DNA of 64,000 nucleotides. Source: Comamonas terrae (GTDB lineage Bacteria > Pseudomonadota > Gammaproteobacteria > Burkholderiales > Burkholderiaceae_C). A model generated the notes under the pieces. It was not told where the DNA came from and made no database searches. It saw only the letters and a program-made list of their open reading frames with translations. Every line of letters begins with the position of its first letter. Within the stretch, counting starts at the first letter, position 1. The position numbers and the translations under genes were made by a program. The DNA is taken from positions 1-64,000 of the forward strand of contig NZ_BCNT01000019.1 of the NCBI RefSeq assembly GCF_001544075.1, given 5' to 3'. Below are positions 26,446 through 37,303 of this stretch, in pieces.

Positions 26446-27434
26446 GCGTGCTCCTGGTCTCCGGCCACCCCGTCCAGCGTGGCGCTGCCCAGCAGCCCCA
26501 GGCACAGGTCCTCGTAGCTCACACCGGAGGCCCGCGCCGCCATGGGCACCAGCGAATGGCCCGTCATGCCGGGCGAAGTGTTGATCTCCAGCAGGAATGG
26601 CTTGCGGTCGCTGGCGCGGATCATGATGTCGGCGCGCGCCCAGCCGCGGCAGCCCAGCGTGCGGTAGGCCTTGACCACGATGCGCCGGATTTCCGCCTCC
26701 TCTGCCTCGGGCAGTCCGCTCGGGCAGTGGTACTGCGTGGTGTCGGTGAAGTACTTGTTCTGGTAGTCGTAGTTGCCTTCGGGCGCCACGATGCGGATCA
26801 CCGGCAGCGCATGGGCGCCGGCTTCGGCGCCCAGCACGGGGCAGGTGGTCTCGTCGCCGGCGATGAACTCCTCGCACAGCACTTCGTCGTCGTACCTGGC
26901 GGCCAGCTCGTAGGCCCTGGCGCACTCCTCGGCGGTCGTCACCTTGGTCAGGCCGATGCTGGAGCCGTCGCGCGCGGGTTTGACGATCATGGGCGCGCCC
27001 AATACCGCCAGGGCGGCGCGCGTTTCCTCGGCGCTGGCGACCAGGCGCCAGTCGGGCGTGGGCAGGCCCTCGAAGCGCCAGATGCGCTTGGTCATGATCT
27101 TGTCCATGGCAATGCTCGATGCCATCACGCCGGAGCCCGTGTAGGGAATGCCCAGCAGCTCCAGCGCGCCCTGCACCGTGCCGTCCTCGCCGTAGCGCCC
27201 GTGCAGCGCAATGAAGCAGCGATCGAAACCCTGCACCTTGAGCTGGTCCAGCCCCTGCTCCGCGGGATCGAAGGCGTGGGCGTTGACGCCCCTGGATTGC
27301 AGCGCGGCCAGCACGCCGCGGCCCGACATCAGCGAAACCTCGCGCTCGGACGAGCGGCCGCCCATGAGCACGGCCACCTTGCCCATGGCCTGCACATCCA
27401 CGTTGCGGCCGAAATCTGTGTCATTCATGCTCAT
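26442..27434 (-). CDS. ddlB: D-alanine-D-alanine ligase
   Basis: The 330-aa ATP-grasp enzyme starts [13 protein letters not shown]. Core blocks are [47 protein letters not shown] and [15 protein letters not shown]. It makes the D-Ala-D-Ala dipeptide used by MurF. The start overlaps murC by 4 bases and the end overlaps ftsQ by 4. Confidence 0.97.
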   Translation of the reverse strand: MSMNDTDFGRNVDVQAMGKVAVLMGGRSSEREVSLMSGRGVLAALQSRGVNAHAFDPAEQGLDQLKVQGFDRCFIALHGRYGEDGTVQGALELLGIPYTGSGVMASSIAMDKIMTKRIWRFEGLPTPDWRLVASAEETRAALAVLGAPMIVKPARDGSSIGLTKVTTAEECARAYELAARYDDEVLCEEFIAGDETTCPVLGAEAGAHALPVIRIVAPEGNYDYQNKYFTDTTQYHCPSGLPEAEEAEIRRIVVKAYRTLGCRGWARADIMIRASDRKPFLLEINTSPGMTGHSLVPMAARASGVSYEDLCLGLLGSATLDGVAGDQEHA

Positions 27435-28864
27435 TGCGCGCTCTCCTTGTGCGCATCCAGCTCTTGTTTCTGAAGCATCTCGACCAGCTTTGCCGGTACC
27501 GCGCCGATGGAGCCCGCGCCCATGCACAGCAGCACGTCGCCGCCTTGCGCATTCGTCGCGATCGCCGCGGGCAGATCGGCAATGTTTTCCACGAAGACCG
27601 GCTCCACCTTGCCGGCCACGCGCAGTGCGCGCGCCAGCGAGCGGCCGTCGGCCGCCACGATGGGCGCCTCGCCGGCCGCGTAGACCTCGGTGAGCAGCAC
27701 CGAATCGGCGCTGCCGATGACCTTCACGAAATCCTCGAAGCAGTCGCGCGTGCGGCTGTAGCGGTGGGGCTGGAAGGCCAGCACCAGGCGCTGCCCCGGG
27801 AAGGCGCCGCGCGCGGCGGCCAGCGTGGCAGCCATCTCCACCGGGTGGTGGCCGTAGTCGTCGATGACGGTGAACTGGCCGCCGTCGGCCGCGGGCAGCT
27901 CGCCATAGCGCTGGAAGCGCCGGCCCACGCCCTTGAAGCCTTCGAGGGCGCGCAGCAGGGCTTCGTCGGGGATTTCCAGCTCCATGGCCACGGCCACGGC
28001 CGACAGCGCATTGAGCACGTTGTGCTCGCCGGGCAGGCTCAGCACCACCTCCAGGTCGGGGTAGCTCTGGCCGTTGCTGCGGCGCACGGTAAAGCACATG
28101 CGGCCGGCTTCGGCGCGCACGTTGAGGGCGCGCACCTGGGCATCCTCGGCAAAGCCGTAGGTGGTCACGGGCCGGGCCAGCTGGGGCAGGATCTCGCGCA
28201 CGGCCGGGCTGTCGATGCACAGGATGGCGCGGCCGTAGAACGGCATGCGGTGCAGGAAATCGACGAACGCGCCCTTGAGCCGGCCGAAATCGTGGCCGTA
28301 GGTTTCCATGTGGTCGGCGTCGATGTTCGTGACCACGGCCATGATGGGCAGCAGGTTCAGGAACGAGGCATCCGACTCGTCGGCCTCGACCACGATGTAA
28401 TCGCCCTGACCGAGCTTGGCGTTGGCGCCGGCGCTGTTGAGCTTGCCGCCGATCACGAAGGTCGGGTCGAGCCCGGCCTCGGCCAGCACGCTGGTCACCA
28501 GGCTGGTGGTCGTGGTCTTGCCGTGCGCGCCGGCGATCGCGATGCCCTGCTTGAAGCGCATCAGTTCGGCCAGCATCAGCGCGCGCGGCACGACGGGAAT
28601 CTTCTTTTCGCGGGCGGCGATCACCTCGGGGTTGTCGCCCTGCACGGCCGTGGAGGTCACCACGGCTTCGGCGCCCGCAATATTGGCTGCTGCATGGCCC
28701 ACATGGGTGGCGATGCCCAGGCTCGCGAGGCGGCGCAGCGTGGCGCTGTCGGCCAGGTCCGAGCCCGAAATCTGGTAGCCCAGGTTGTGCAGCACTTCGG
28801 CAATGCCGCTCATGCCGGCGCCGCCAATACCGACAAAGTGGATGTGATGGATGGCGTGTTTCAT
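27431..28864 (-). CDS. murC: UDP-N-acetylmuramate-L-alanine ligase
   Basis: The 477-aa Mur ligase starts [25 protein letters not shown]. The ATP loop is [12 protein letters not shown], with the central-domain block [24 protein letters not shown], and the C-terminal [14 protein letters not shown]. It adds the first amino acid of the stem peptide. It overlaps murG and ddlB by 4 bases each. Confidence 0.98.
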   Translation of the reverse strand: MKHAIHHIHFVGIGGAGMSGIAEVLHNLGYQISGSDLADSATLRRLASLGIATHVGHAAANIAGAEAVVTSTAVQGDNPEVIAAREKKIPVVPRALMLAELMRFKQGIAIAGAHGKTTTTSLVTSVLAEAGLDPTFVIGGKLNSAGANAKLGQGDYIVVEADESDASFLNLLPIMAVVTNIDADHMETYGHDFGRLKGAFVDFLHRMPFYGRAILCIDSPAVREILPQLARPVTTYGFAEDAQVRALNVRAEAGRMCFTVRRSNGQSYPDLEVVLSLPGEHNVLNALSAVAVAMELEIPDEALLRALEGFKGVGRRFQRYGELPAADGGQFTVIDDYGHHPVEMAATLAAARGAFPGQRLVLAFQPHRYSRTRDCFEDFVKVIGSADSVLLTEVYAAGEAPIVAADGRSLARALRVAGKVEPVFVENIADLPAAIATNAQGGDVLLCMGAGSIGAVPAKLVEMLQKQELDAHKESAQ

Positions 28865-29946
28865 GCGGCCAACTCCTCACAGGCGGCGACCACCTTCTCG
28901 GTGGCATCGATCTTTTGCATTTTCTTCGCTAGTTCAGCGCGCTCCAGCAGCGTCGCACGCTGCATATTTTGTAGCATTTCGGCCAACCCTTGGGCGCTCA
29001 GAGTGCTTTGTGGCATTAACCATCCACCGCCGGCGTCCACCAGGAAGCGCGCATTGGAGGTCTGGTGGTCGTCCACGGCGGACGGAAACGGTACATAGAT
29101 GGCGGCGGCGCCCACGGCGGCGATCTCGGTCACCGTGCTCGCGCCTGCGCGGCAGACGATGACATCGGCATCGGCGAAGGCGCGCGCCGTGTCCTCGATG
29201 AAAGGCGTGAGCTCGGCCTGCACGCCGGCAGCGGCGTAGTTGGCGCGCAGGGCGTCGATCTGGGCCGCGCCGCTCTGGTGCAGGACCTGCGGACGCTGCG
29301 CCTCGGGAATCAGGGCCAGGGCCCGGGGCACGATCTCGTTGAGCGCCCGGGCGCCCAGGCTGCCGCCCACGACCAGCAGCTTGAGCGGCCCGCTGCGGCC
29401 GGCAAAGCGCTCGGCCGGCGCGGGCTGCTCGGTGAAGGCGCGGCGCAGCGGGTTGCCCACCCACTGGCCCTTGGCAAGCACATCGGGGAAGGCCGTGTAC
29501 ACGCGCCGGGCCACGGCGGCCACCACCTTGTTGGCCATGCCGGCCACGGAGTTCTGCTCGTGCAGCACCACGGGCCTGCCGGCCAGCGCCGCCATCAGCC
29601 CGCCCGGAACGGTGATGTAGCCGCCCAGGCCCACCACCACATCGGGCTGCACGCGGCGCATCACGGCGCGCGCCTGCAAGAAGGCCTTGAGCAGGCGGCC
29701 CGGCAGCATCAGCAGGGTCTTGAACCCCTTGCCGCGCACGCCGCCGAAGTCGATGGTCTCGAACGCAAAGTCCTGGGGCGGCACGATGCGCGACTCCATG
29801 GAGCCCGGCGTGCCCAGCCAATGCACGGTCCAGCCGCGCGCGCGCAGCTCCTGCGCCACGGCCAGACCGGGGAAGATATGGCCGCCGGTGCCGCCGGCCA
29901 TGATGAGGGCCGTGCGTTGCCTTGTTGGCCGGATGGGCAGGCTCAT
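28861..29946 (-). CDS. murG: undecaprenyl-PP-MurNAc-pentapeptide GlcNAc transferase
   Basis: The 361-aa GT28 enzyme starts [27 protein letters not shown]. Further motifs are [25 protein letters not shown], and the donor-site [15 protein letters not shown] and [10 protein letters not shown]. It makes lipid II on the inner membrane face. The last 45 residues are encoded by a less GC-rich stretch that resembles a worn copy of the dispersed repeat. Confidence 0.97.
   Translation of the reverse strand: MSLPIRPTRQRTALIMAGGTGGHIFPGLAVAQELRARGWTVHWLGTPGSMESRIVPPQDFAFETIDFGGVRGKGFKTLLMLPGRLLKAFLQARAVMRRVQPDVVVGLGGYITVPGGLMAALAGRPVVLHEQNSVAGMANKVVAAVARRVYTAFPDVLAKGQWVGNPLRRAFTEQPAPAERFAGRSGPLKLLVVGGSLGARALNEIVPRALALIPEAQRPQVLHQSGAAQIDALRANYAAAGVQAELTPFIEDTARAFADADVIVCRAGASTVTEIAAVGAAAIYVPFPSAVDDHQTSNARFLVDAGGGWLMPQSTLSAQGLAEMLQNMQRATLLERAELAKKMQKIDATEKVVAACEELAA
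28913..28976 (-). repeat. possible worn 50-base dispersed repeat at the murG 3' end
   Basis: On the minus strand: GCTACAAAATATGCAGCG, TGCGACGCTGCTGGAGCGCG, then CTGAACTAGCGAAGAAAATG. Spacing and flanks are like the clearer copies (19162, 42434, 60342), but the core is diverged. Confidence 0.4.
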
Positions 29947-31214
29947 GCGTGGCCTCCCTTCATCAGCAGCTTGTTCTCGTAATCCACTCTGAGCACCACG
30001 GCCACCGCTATCAGGTTCATCAAAATCGCCGAGCCGCCGAAACTCATCAGCGGCAGGGTCAGGCCCTTGGTGGGCAGCGCGCCCAGGTTCACGCCCATGT
30101 TGATGAAGGCCTGGAAACCCATCCAGATCGCCACGCCTTCGGCCACCAGCCCGGAGAACACCCGGTCCAGCGCAATGGCGCGGCGGCCGATCAGCATGAT
30201 GCGGCGGGTCAGCCACAGGAAGACCACGGCGATCAGCAGCACGCCCACGAGGCCGAACTCCTCGCCGATCACGGCCATCAGAAAGTCGGTATGGGCTTCG
30301 GGCAGCCAGTGCAGCTTTTCCACGCTGCGGCCCAGGCCCACGCCGAAGATCTCGCCGCGGCCGATGGCGATCAGCGCGTGCGAGAGCTGGTAGCCCTTGC
30401 CCAGCGCGTGCTTCTCGTCCCAGGGGTCGAGGTAGGCGAAGATGCGCTCGCGGCGCCATTCGGAGGTGGCGATGATGCCCACGAAGGCCAGCACCACCAC
30501 GAAGGCGATCAGGAAGAACATGCGCGCGTTCACGCCGCCCAGGAACAGAATGCCCATGGAGATCACCACGATCACCATGAAGGCGCCCATGTCGGGCTCG
30601 GCCAGCAGCAGCACGCCGACCAGCACCACGGCCACGGCCATGGGCAGCACGGCGCGGAAGAACCGCTCCTTGACCTCCATCTTGCGCACCATGTAGTCGG
30701 CCGCATAGATCAGCACCGAGAACTTGGCCAGCTCCGAAGGCTGGAAGTTCATGATGCCCAGCGACAGCCAGCGCCGCGCGCCGTTGACCACCGTGCCCAC
30801 GTGGGGGATCAGCACCGCCACCAGCAGCACGATGGAGACGATGAACAGCTTGCGCGCCACTTTCTCCCAGGCGGCCATGGGCACCTGGAAGGCCAGCAGC
30901 GCGGCCACGAAGGCCATGCCGATGGACATGGCATGGCGCAGCAGGAAGTGATAGGGCTCGATCTTGCCGAAACGCGGGTTGTCCGGCATCGCGATCGATG
31001 CCGAATACACCATGACCAGGCTCCAGGACAGCAGGCCGATCACCACCCAGATCAAGGCCTGGTCCAGCCCCAGCACGCTGGCCGGGGTCTGTGTGGGTCG
31101 GTGGTACTGCGGCCCGCCCACGCGCACGGGCAGCACGTCGATGGGACGGTCGCCGCCGCTGCGAAACCACGAGCGCACGCGGGAGGAAACACCGGTCAGG
31201 AATGCGGCAGTCAT
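29943..31214 (-). CDS. ftsW: peptidoglycan glycosyltransferase FtsW
   Basis: The 423-aa SEDS protein starts [17 protein letters not shown]. About ten membrane segments are visible. The signature region includes [29 protein letters not shown], where HTDF carries the essential Asp. The C-terminal block is [19 protein letters not shown]. It polymerises septal glycan with FtsI. It overlaps murD and murG by 4 bases each. Confidence 0.97.
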   Translation of the reverse strand: MTAAFLTGVSSRVRSWFRSGGDRPIDVLPVRVGGPQYHRPTQTPASVLGLDQALIWVVIGLLSWSLVMVYSASIAMPDNPRFGKIEPYHFLLRHAMSIGMAFVAALLAFQVPMAAWEKVARKLFIVSIVLLVAVLIPHVGTVVNGARRWLSLGIMNFQPSELAKFSVLIYAADYMVRKMEVKERFFRAVLPMAVAVVLVGVLLLAEPDMGAFMVIVVISMGILFLGGVNARMFFLIAFVVVLAFVGIIATSEWRRERIFAYLDPWDEKHALGKGYQLSHALIAIGRGEIFGVGLGRSVEKLHWLPEAHTDFLMAVIGEEFGLVGVLLIAVVFLWLTRRIMLIGRRAIALDRVFSGLVAEGVAIWMGFQAFINMGVNLGALPTKGLTLPLMSFGGSAILMNLIAVAVVLRVDYENKLLMKGGHA

Positions 31215-33154
31215 GCGCCCTCCTCCAGTTCCTGGCCGGCGTCCAGCGCCAGCGCGCGCACCGCCTGCACGAACTGTTCGGCGCGGTCCGCATAGTCCTT
31301 GAACATGTCCATGCTGGCGCAGGCGGGCGACAGCAGCACGGCATCGCCCGCATGGGCCAGGCCGGCGGCCTGGGCCACGGCATCCTGCATGGTCGAGGCG
31401 TCCTGCAGCTGCACGCCGCAACCGGACAGCGCCTCCCGGATCCGCGGGCCATCCTGGCCGATCAGCACGGCGGCACGCACATAGCGGGCCACGGGCGCGG
31501 CCAGCGGCGTGAAGTCCTGGCCCTTGCCCAGGCCGCCCAGGATCACCACGATGCGATGGTCGGCGCCCAGGCCGGTCAGCGCGGCCACGGTGGCGCCCAC
31601 GTTGGTGCCCTTGCTGTCGTCGAAGTATTCGACCTCGTTCACGCGGCCGATGGGCTGCACGCGGTGCGGCTCGCCGCGGTATTCGCGCAGGCCGTAGAGC
31701 AGCGGCGCCAGCGTGCAGCCGGCCGCCGTGGCCAGGGCCAGGGCCGACAGCGCGTTGATGGCATTGTGGCGGCCGCGGATGCGCAGCGCATCGGCCGGCA
31801 TCAGGCGCTGGATGTGCAGATCGTCGGCGCTCTTGCCCCTGGTGGTCTCGTCGGCCTCATGGGCGCGCACCAGCCAGGTCATGCCGTTGACGACCTCGAT
31901 GCCGAAATCGCCGGGCCGGCGCGGCATGTCGCCGCCGAAAGTCACATAGGGCCGCTGGAAGGTCTTGCCGCGCTTGCCGGGCAGAGGCTCGGGCGCGGGC
32001 AGCATGGCCATGACCATGGGGTCTTCGCGGTTGAGCACCATCAGGCCACCCTGACCGAAGATGCGCGCCTTGGCATCGGCATAGGCCTGCAGGCTGCCGT
32101 GCCAGTCCAGGTGGTCCTGGGTGATGTTGAGCACGGCCGCGGCCGTGGGCTCGAAGCCCTGCACGCCGTCGAGCTGGAAGCTGGACAGCTCCAGCACCCA
32201 GGCCTGGGGCAGGGTTTCGGCGTCGATGCGCTGGCTCAGCGTGTCGAGCAGCGTGGGGCCGATGTTGCCGGCCACGCCTACCGCCAGGCCCGCATGCTCG
32301 AGCAGCTGGCCGGACAGCGAGGTCACCGTGGTCTTGCCGTTGGTGCCGGTGATGCCCAGCACGGCGGGCTGGTAGCCATGGGCCTCCTTCATTGCCTTGA
32401 GCGCCTGGGCGAACAGGTCGAGCTCGCCGCCCACGGGCAGGCCGATGGCGCGCGCCGCCTGGAACACCGGCGCCACGGTGTCGGGGCTCAGGCCCGGCGA
32501 GCGGTAGACGGAACTCAGGCTCTGGCCGTCGACCAGCGCGGCGGTGAACGCGCCTGCCACAAAGCGCACGCCGGGCAGCTCGGTCTGCAGCGTGGCCAGG
32601 TGCGGAGGCGCCTGGCGCGTGTCGGCCACCGTGACCTCGGCGCCGGCGCGCACGCACCAGCGGGCCATGGCGATGCCGGAAATGCCCAGCCCCAGGATCA
32701 GCACGCGCTGCCCCTGCAGATGCTGCTCGGCACCTTGCGGCCACTGCACGGGCACGGGCGGCAGCTGCAGCGCCTCTTGCACCGGCGCCTGCTCGGCCGC
32801 CACGGCCGTGACCTCGCTGTCCGCGGCATCGGACACGCCGGGATCGGCAAAGATCTGCGCCACGAAGGCGGCCGCATCGCGGGCCGCCGTCAGCGTGGAG
32901 ATGTCGGGAACCGGCTCTTCGCCCAGGGTACGGGCCAGGGTCTGGACCTCGGCAGGGGCAGCCACCGCGTCGGCTCCTGTTTCAGAAGCGTCTTGCGCAG
33001 TCATATCAAGCACTTGCACCCCATTCAATGCCGAAACGCCGGTTATATCAGCGCCAGCAGCTTCAGCACCGATAGCAGGCGTATCGGCTGCAACAGCCTG
33101 TTCGGGCATTGCTTGCGGTGCCTGCATGTCGAGCTGGAGGTCGTCTTCCTGCAT
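31211..33154 (-). CDS. murD: UDP-N-acetylmuramoylalanine-D-glutamate ligase, extended N-terminus
   Basis: The 647-aa reading starts [10 protein letters not shown], 5 bases after mraY. The canonical MurD begins only near residue 143 ([16 protein letters not shown]). ATP loop [22 protein letters not shown] and [15 protein letters not shown] follow. Residues 1-142 are an acidic Ala/Pro/Val-rich stretch with little predicted structure, absent from E. coli MurD (438 aa). No strong start lies between it and the core. It adds D-glutamate to UDP-MurNAc-Ala. A TTG or GTG start nearer the core cannot be excluded. Confidence 0.9.
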   Translation of the reverse strand: MQEDDLQLDMQAPQAMPEQAVAADTPAIGAEAAGADITGVSALNGVQVLDMTAQDASETGADAVAAPAEVQTLARTLGEEPVPDISTLTAARDAAAFVAQIFADPGVSDAADSEVTAVAAEQAPVQEALQLPPVPVQWPQGAEQHLQGQRVLILGLGISGIAMARWCVRAGAEVTVADTRQAPPHLATLQTELPGVRFVAGAFTAALVDGQSLSSVYRSPGLSPDTVAPVFQAARAIGLPVGGELDLFAQALKAMKEAHGYQPAVLGITGTNGKTTVTSLSGQLLEHAGLAVGVAGNIGPTLLDTLSQRIDAETLPQAWVLELSSFQLDGVQGFEPTAAAVLNITQDHLDWHGSLQAYADAKARIFGQGGLMVLNREDPMVMAMLPAPEPLPGKRGKTFQRPYVTFGGDMPRRPGDFGIEVVNGMTWLVRAHEADETTRGKSADDLHIQRLMPADALRIRGRHNAINALSALALATAAGCTLAPLLYGLREYRGEPHRVQPIGRVNEVEYFDDSKGTNVGATVAALTGLGADHRIVVILGGLGKGQDFTPLAAPVARYVRAAVLIGQDGPRIREALSGCGVQLQDASTMQDAVAQAAGLAHAGDAVLLSPACASMDMFKDYADRAEQFVQAVRALALDAGQELEEGA

Positions 33155-33159
33155 GGCGT

Positions 33160-34338
33160 TCACCTCAGCTTCAGGGTCGACAGACCCAGCAGGCACAGCA
33201 GCATGGTGATGATCCAGAAGCGGACCACTACCTGGGTTTCCTTCCAGCCGCTCTTTTCGAAGTGATGGTGCAGCGGCGCCATCTTCAGCAGGCGCCGGCC
33301 TTCGCCGTAGCGCTTCTTGGTGTACTTGAACCAGCTCACCTGCAGCATGACGGACAGGGCCTCGACCACGAAGATGCCGCCCATGATGGCCAGCACGATT
33401 TCCTGGCGCACGATCACGGCAATCGTGCCCAGGGCCGCGCCCAGGGCCAGCGCGCCCACGTCGCCCATGAAGACCTGGGCCGGATGGGCGTTGAACCAGA
33501 GAAAGGCCAGGCCCGCGCCGCCCATGGCGCCGCAGAAGACCATCAGCTCGCCCGAGCCCGGGATATGCGGAAACAGCAGGTACTTGGCGTAGCCGGCATT
33601 GCCGGTCACATAGGCGAAGATGCCCAGCGTGGAGCCGACCAGGATCACCGGCATGATGGCCAAGCCGTCCAGACCGTCGGTCAGGTTCACGGCGTTGCTG
33701 GCGCCCACGATGACCAGGTAGGTCATGATCACGAAGCCGAACACTCCCAGCGGATAGCTGACTTCCTTGAAGAAGGGCACGAGCAGGCCGGCCTTGGGCG
33801 GCAGGTCCATGGAGAAGCCCGACTGAACCCAGGACACGAACAGCTCGAACACCTGTGCGTTGGTGTTCTCCGACACGCAGAACACCAGGTACAGCGCGGC
33901 CAGCAGGCCGATCGCGGACTGCCAGAAATACTTCTCGCCCGAGCGCATGCCTTCGGGGTCCTTGTTGACCACCTTGCGCCAGTCGTCCACCCAGCCGATG
34001 GCGCCAAAGCCCAGCGTGACCAGCAGCACGATCCAGACGAAGCGGTTGGACAGGTCGAACCACAGCAGGGTGGACACGGCGATGGAGAACAGGATCAGCA
34101 CGCCGCCCATGGTGGGCGTGCCGCTCTTGACCAGGTGCGTTTCCATGGCATAGCCGCGCACGGGCTGGCCGATCTTGAGCGCGGTGAGCATGCGGATGGC
34201 CCTGGGGCCGATGAACAGGCCGATCAGCAGGGCCGTGACGGCCGCCAGCACCGCGCGCAGCGTCAGGTACTGGAAGACGCGCAGAAAACCGAAATCGGGC
34301 GACAGGCCTTGCAGCCACTGGGAGAGCATCAGCAGCAT
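33160..34338 (-). CDS. mraY: phospho-N-acetylmuramoyl-pentapeptide transferase
   Basis: The 392-aa polytopic protein (about ten membrane segments) starts [16 protein letters not shown]. Signatures are [10 protein letters not shown], the [10 protein letters not shown] metal site, and the late [15 protein letters not shown]. It makes lipid I from UDP-MurNAc-pentapeptide. It overlaps murF by 10 bases. Confidence 0.98.
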   Translation of the reverse strand: MLLMLSQWLQGLSPDFGFLRVFQYLTLRAVLAAVTALLIGLFIGPRAIRMLTALKIGQPVRGYAMETHLVKSGTPTMGGVLILFSIAVSTLLWFDLSNRFVWIVLLVTLGFGAIGWVDDWRKVVNKDPEGMRSGEKYFWQSAIGLLAALYLVFCVSENTNAQVFELFVSWVQSGFSMDLPPKAGLLVPFFKEVSYPLGVFGFVIMTYLVIVGASNAVNLTDGLDGLAIMPVILVGSTLGIFAYVTGNAGYAKYLLFPHIPGSGELMVFCGAMGGAGLAFLWFNAHPAQVFMGDVGALALGAALGTIAVIVRQEIVLAIMGGIFVVEALSVMLQVSWFKYTKKRYGEGRRLLKMAPLHHHFEKSGWKETQVVVRFWIITMLLCLLGLSTLKLR

Positions 34339-35768
34339 GCGGCCTCCCCGCAGGCGCGCTGCCCCTTGTCCGCGCAGGCTTCAATGGCCTGCACCACTTG
34401 CTCCATCTTCATGAACCGAGAACCTTTGACCAACACGCTGCCCACTTCGGGCAGCACTGCGCATACGACCTGCACAAGGGCCTGCATGCTATCGAAATGC
34501 CGGGCTTCGCCACCCTGCCCGCTGTTGAAGGCCGCGGTGGCATATGCGCTTTGCGCGCCCAGCGCAAAGAAGCGGGGAATGCCTTGCTGCCGTGCCAGCG
34601 CACCGGCCTCGGCATGGAATTGCGGGCCGTTGTCGCCCACCTCGCCCATATCGCCCAGCACCAGCAGCTGGGGCGCGGGCAGCTCGCGCAGCACCTCGAT
34701 GGCCGCGGCCACCGAATCGGGGTTGGCGTTGTAGGTGTCGTCCACCACGGTGACCGGGCGCCCCTGGACGGACACCGCCAGCGCGCGCGAGCGGCCGGTG
34801 ACCGGCTCGAAACCCGACAGCCCCTGCGCAATGGCGGCCAGCGGCACGCCGGCCGCATGGGCGCAGGCCGCAGCGGCCAGCGCGTTGCGCACGTTGTGGC
34901 GGCCGGCGATGTGCAGCTGCACCGGAGCCTGGCCTTGCGGCGTATGGAGCTGCATGGCCCAGGCGCCTTCGCGCCAGGCCACGTCCGAGGCGAACACCTG
35001 GGCGCCGTCCTCGGCGTCTCCGAACATCAGGCAGGAGCGGCCGGCGGCCAGCCCGGCCCACAGCGCGGTATAGGTGTCACCCGCAGGGAAGACAGCCACG
35101 CCATCGGCCGGCAGAAAGGAGAGAACCGAGCCGTTCTCGCGCGCCACGGCTTCCACCGTGTGCATGAATTCCTGGTGCTCGCGCTGGGCGTTGTTGACCA
35201 GGGCCACCGTGGGCTGGCCGATGGCGGCCAGTTCGGCAATCTCGCCGGTATGGTTCATGCCCATCTCCAGCACGGCGATGCGATGCCCGGCCGTCATGCG
35301 CAGCAGATTGAGCGGCATGCCGATGGAATTGTTGAAGTTGCCGCGCGTGGCCAGCGCCGCGTCGCCCGCTCCGCCGACATGCGCCCGCAGGATGGAGGCA
35401 ATCATCTGCGTGACCGTGGTCTTGCCGTTGCTGCCGGTCACCGCGATCAGCGGCACATCGAACTGGCCGCGCCAGGCACGCGCCAGTGCCCCGAGGGCCG
35501 CCAGGGTGTCGGGCACCTCGATGCCGGACAGGCCGGCCTCGGCCAGGCCGTGCGATGCCAGTGCAGCCACGGCCCCCGCGGCCTTGGCCTGGGGCAGGAA
35601 ATCATGGGCGTCGAAACGCTCGCCCTTGAGGGCTACGAACAAGTCCCCGGCCTGCAGCGTGCGCGTGTCGGTATGCACGCGCGCCAGCAGGGTCCGGCCG
35701 TCGCCAATCAGGCGGGCCTGGGGGATATGCGCCTGGAGCAGCTCCAGCGCTTTTTCCAAGGTCATCAT
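34329..35768 (-). CDS. murF: UDP-MurNAc-tripeptide-D-Ala-D-Ala ligase
   Basis: The 479-aa Mur ligase starts [17 protein letters not shown]. Motifs are the ATP loop [27 protein letters not shown], and [18 protein letters not shown]. It adds the D-Ala-D-Ala dipeptide to the stem. The start overlaps murE by 4 bases and the end overlaps mraY by 10. Confidence 0.98.
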   Translation of the reverse strand: MMTLEKALELLQAHIPQARLIGDGRTLLARVHTDTRTLQAGDLFVALKGERFDAHDFLPQAKAAGAVAALASHGLAEAGLSGIEVPDTLAALGALARAWRGQFDVPLIAVTGSNGKTTVTQMIASILRAHVGGAGDAALATRGNFNNSIGMPLNLLRMTAGHRIAVLEMGMNHTGEIAELAAIGQPTVALVNNAQREHQEFMHTVEAVARENGSVLSFLPADGVAVFPAGDTYTALWAGLAAGRSCLMFGDAEDGAQVFASDVAWREGAWAMQLHTPQGQAPVQLHIAGRHNVRNALAAAACAHAAGVPLAAIAQGLSGFEPVTGRSRALAVSVQGRPVTVVDDTYNANPDSVAAAIEVLRELPAPQLLVLGDMGEVGDNGPQFHAEAGALARQQGIPRFFALGAQSAYATAAFNSGQGGEARHFDSMQALVQVVCAVLPEVGSVLVKGSRFMKMEQVVQAIEACADKGQRACGEAACC

Positions 35769-37303
35769 GACCGTTTCTTTCCTTCGCGGGCCGCCAGCGC
35801 CTTGTGCGCCTCGGCCATGTCGGAGAACGGATGGCGCACGCCCTTCGTCTCCTGGTAGTCCTCATGTCCCTTGCCGGCGATCAGCACCACGTCGCGCGCA
35901 TCGGCGCGGGCCAGGGCCTCGGCAATGGCCGCCGCGCGGTCGGCCTGGACATGGAGGTTTTCACCCGCACGCATGCCGGCCAGAATCTGGTCGATGATGC
36001 GTTCGGGCACTTCGCTGCGCGGGTTGTCACTGGTGACGAGCACGCAGTCGGCATAGGTCTGGGCGGCCTGCCCCATGAGCGGGCGCTTGGTGTTGTCGCG
36101 GTCGCCACCGCAGCCGAACACGCACCACAGCTTGCCGCCGCGCTGGCGGGCCGCAGGCTGCAGCGCCTGCAGCGCCTTCTCCAGCGCATCGGGGGTATGG
36201 GCATAGTCCACCGCCACCAGCGGCTGCCCGCTCCGGGCAATCTGCTGCATGCGGCCGGGCACGGGTTCCAGGTGCGCGCAGGCGGCTGCGGCCTCCTGCA
36301 GGCTCAGCCCCAGGCTGCGCAGGGCCGCGAGCACACCCAGCAGATTGGATACGTTGTACTGGCCCACGAGGCGCGTGTTCATGCGCAGGCTGTGCTCTGC
36401 AGTCGCGCCGGCTTCCACCACGGTGAAGGCCAGGCCTTGTTCTTCCAGGCGGATGTCCCGGGCCTGCAGACGCGCCGGGCCCTGGAGGGAAACGCTCCAC
36501 AGATCGAGCGGCCGGCCCTGCAGACCGGCCCAGAGCCGGGCGCCGTGGGCATCGTCCACATTGACCACGGCGGCCTGCAGGCCGGGCCAGTCGAACAGCG
36601 CGGCCTTGGCCCGCCAGTAGGCGTCCATGCTGCCGTGGTAGTCCAGGTGGTCCTGGGTGAAATTGGTGAACAGCGCCACGCGGATGCGCGTGCCGTCCAG
36701 GCGGTGCTCGACGATGCCGATGGACGAGGCTTCGATGGCGCAGGCGGCCAGACCCGCATCCGCATATTCGCGGAAGGCGCGCTGCAGCCGCACGGGGTCG
36801 GGCGTGGTCAGGCCCGTGTATTCCAGATGGGGCGGTACGCCAACACCCAAAGTACCCACCAGCGCAGCACCGGCACGCGCCTGCAGCTTCACTTTCGACA
36901 GCGCATGCGCAAGCCACCAGGCCGTGGTGGTCTTGCCGTTGGTGCCGGTCACGGCCAGCACCTCGATCTCGCCGCTGGGATGGGCAAACCACTGGTCGGC
37001 GATCAGGCCGGTGGCGGCCTTGAGGCCCTTCAGCGCGGCAATGCGTTCGCCCTGCAGCGCGAACGCCTCCAGGCCGTCGGCCTCCACGAGCACGGCGGCC
37101 GCGCCCTGTTCCAGGGCCTTGACCACGTAGGCGCGGCCGTCGGTGGCCGCGCCCGGCCAGGCGATGAAGGCATCGCCTGCGCCCACCTTGCGGCTGTCGG
37201 TCTGCAGGCTGCCCGCCACCTGGCTGCGCAGCCATTGCACGGCTTCGTCTACCGAGGCCAGCACGCGCACGGCAGTGCCGGAATTCGAGGATGTGGCATT
37301 CAT
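35765..37303 (-). CDS. murE: UDP-MurNAc-L-Ala-D-Glu:meso-DAP ligase
   Basis: The 512-aa protein starts MNATSSNSGTAVRVLASV. The ATP loop is GTNGKTTTAWWLA; carbamylated-Lys region follows FTNFTQDHLDYHG. The DNPRSE motif at the C-terminal domain selects meso-diaminopimelate rather than lysine. It adds the third residue of the stem peptide. It overlaps ftsI and murF by 4 bases each. Confidence 0.98.
   Translation of the reverse strand: MNATSSNSGTAVRVLASVDEAVQWLRSQVAGSLQTDSRKVGAGDAFIAWPGAATDGRAYVVKALEQGAAAVLVEADGLEAFALQGERIAALKGLKAATGLIADQWFAHPSGEIEVLAVTGTNGKTTTAWWLAHALSKVKLQARAGAALVGTLGVGVPPHLEYTGLTTPDPVRLQRAFREYADAGLAACAIEASSIGIVEHRLDGTRIRVALFTNFTQDHLDYHGSMDAYWRAKAALFDWPGLQAAVVNVDDAHGARLWAGLQGRPLDLWSVSLQGPARLQARDIRLEEQGLAFTVVEAGATAEHSLRMNTRLVGQYNVSNLLGVLAALRSLGLSLQEAAAACAHLEPVPGRMQQIARSGQPLVAVDYAHTPDALEKALQALQPAARQRGGKLWCVFGCGGDRDNTKRPLMGQAAQTYADCVLVTSDNPRSEVPERIIDQILAGMRAGENLHVQADRAAAIAEALARADARDVVLIAGKGHEDYQETKGVRHPFSDMAEAHKALAAREGKKRS

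Noticed and set aside
31091-33265. 724-codon plus-strand frame across ftsW/murD
   Set aside because: It is antisense to two clearly conserved essential genes with 4-base overlaps; composition is a shadow.
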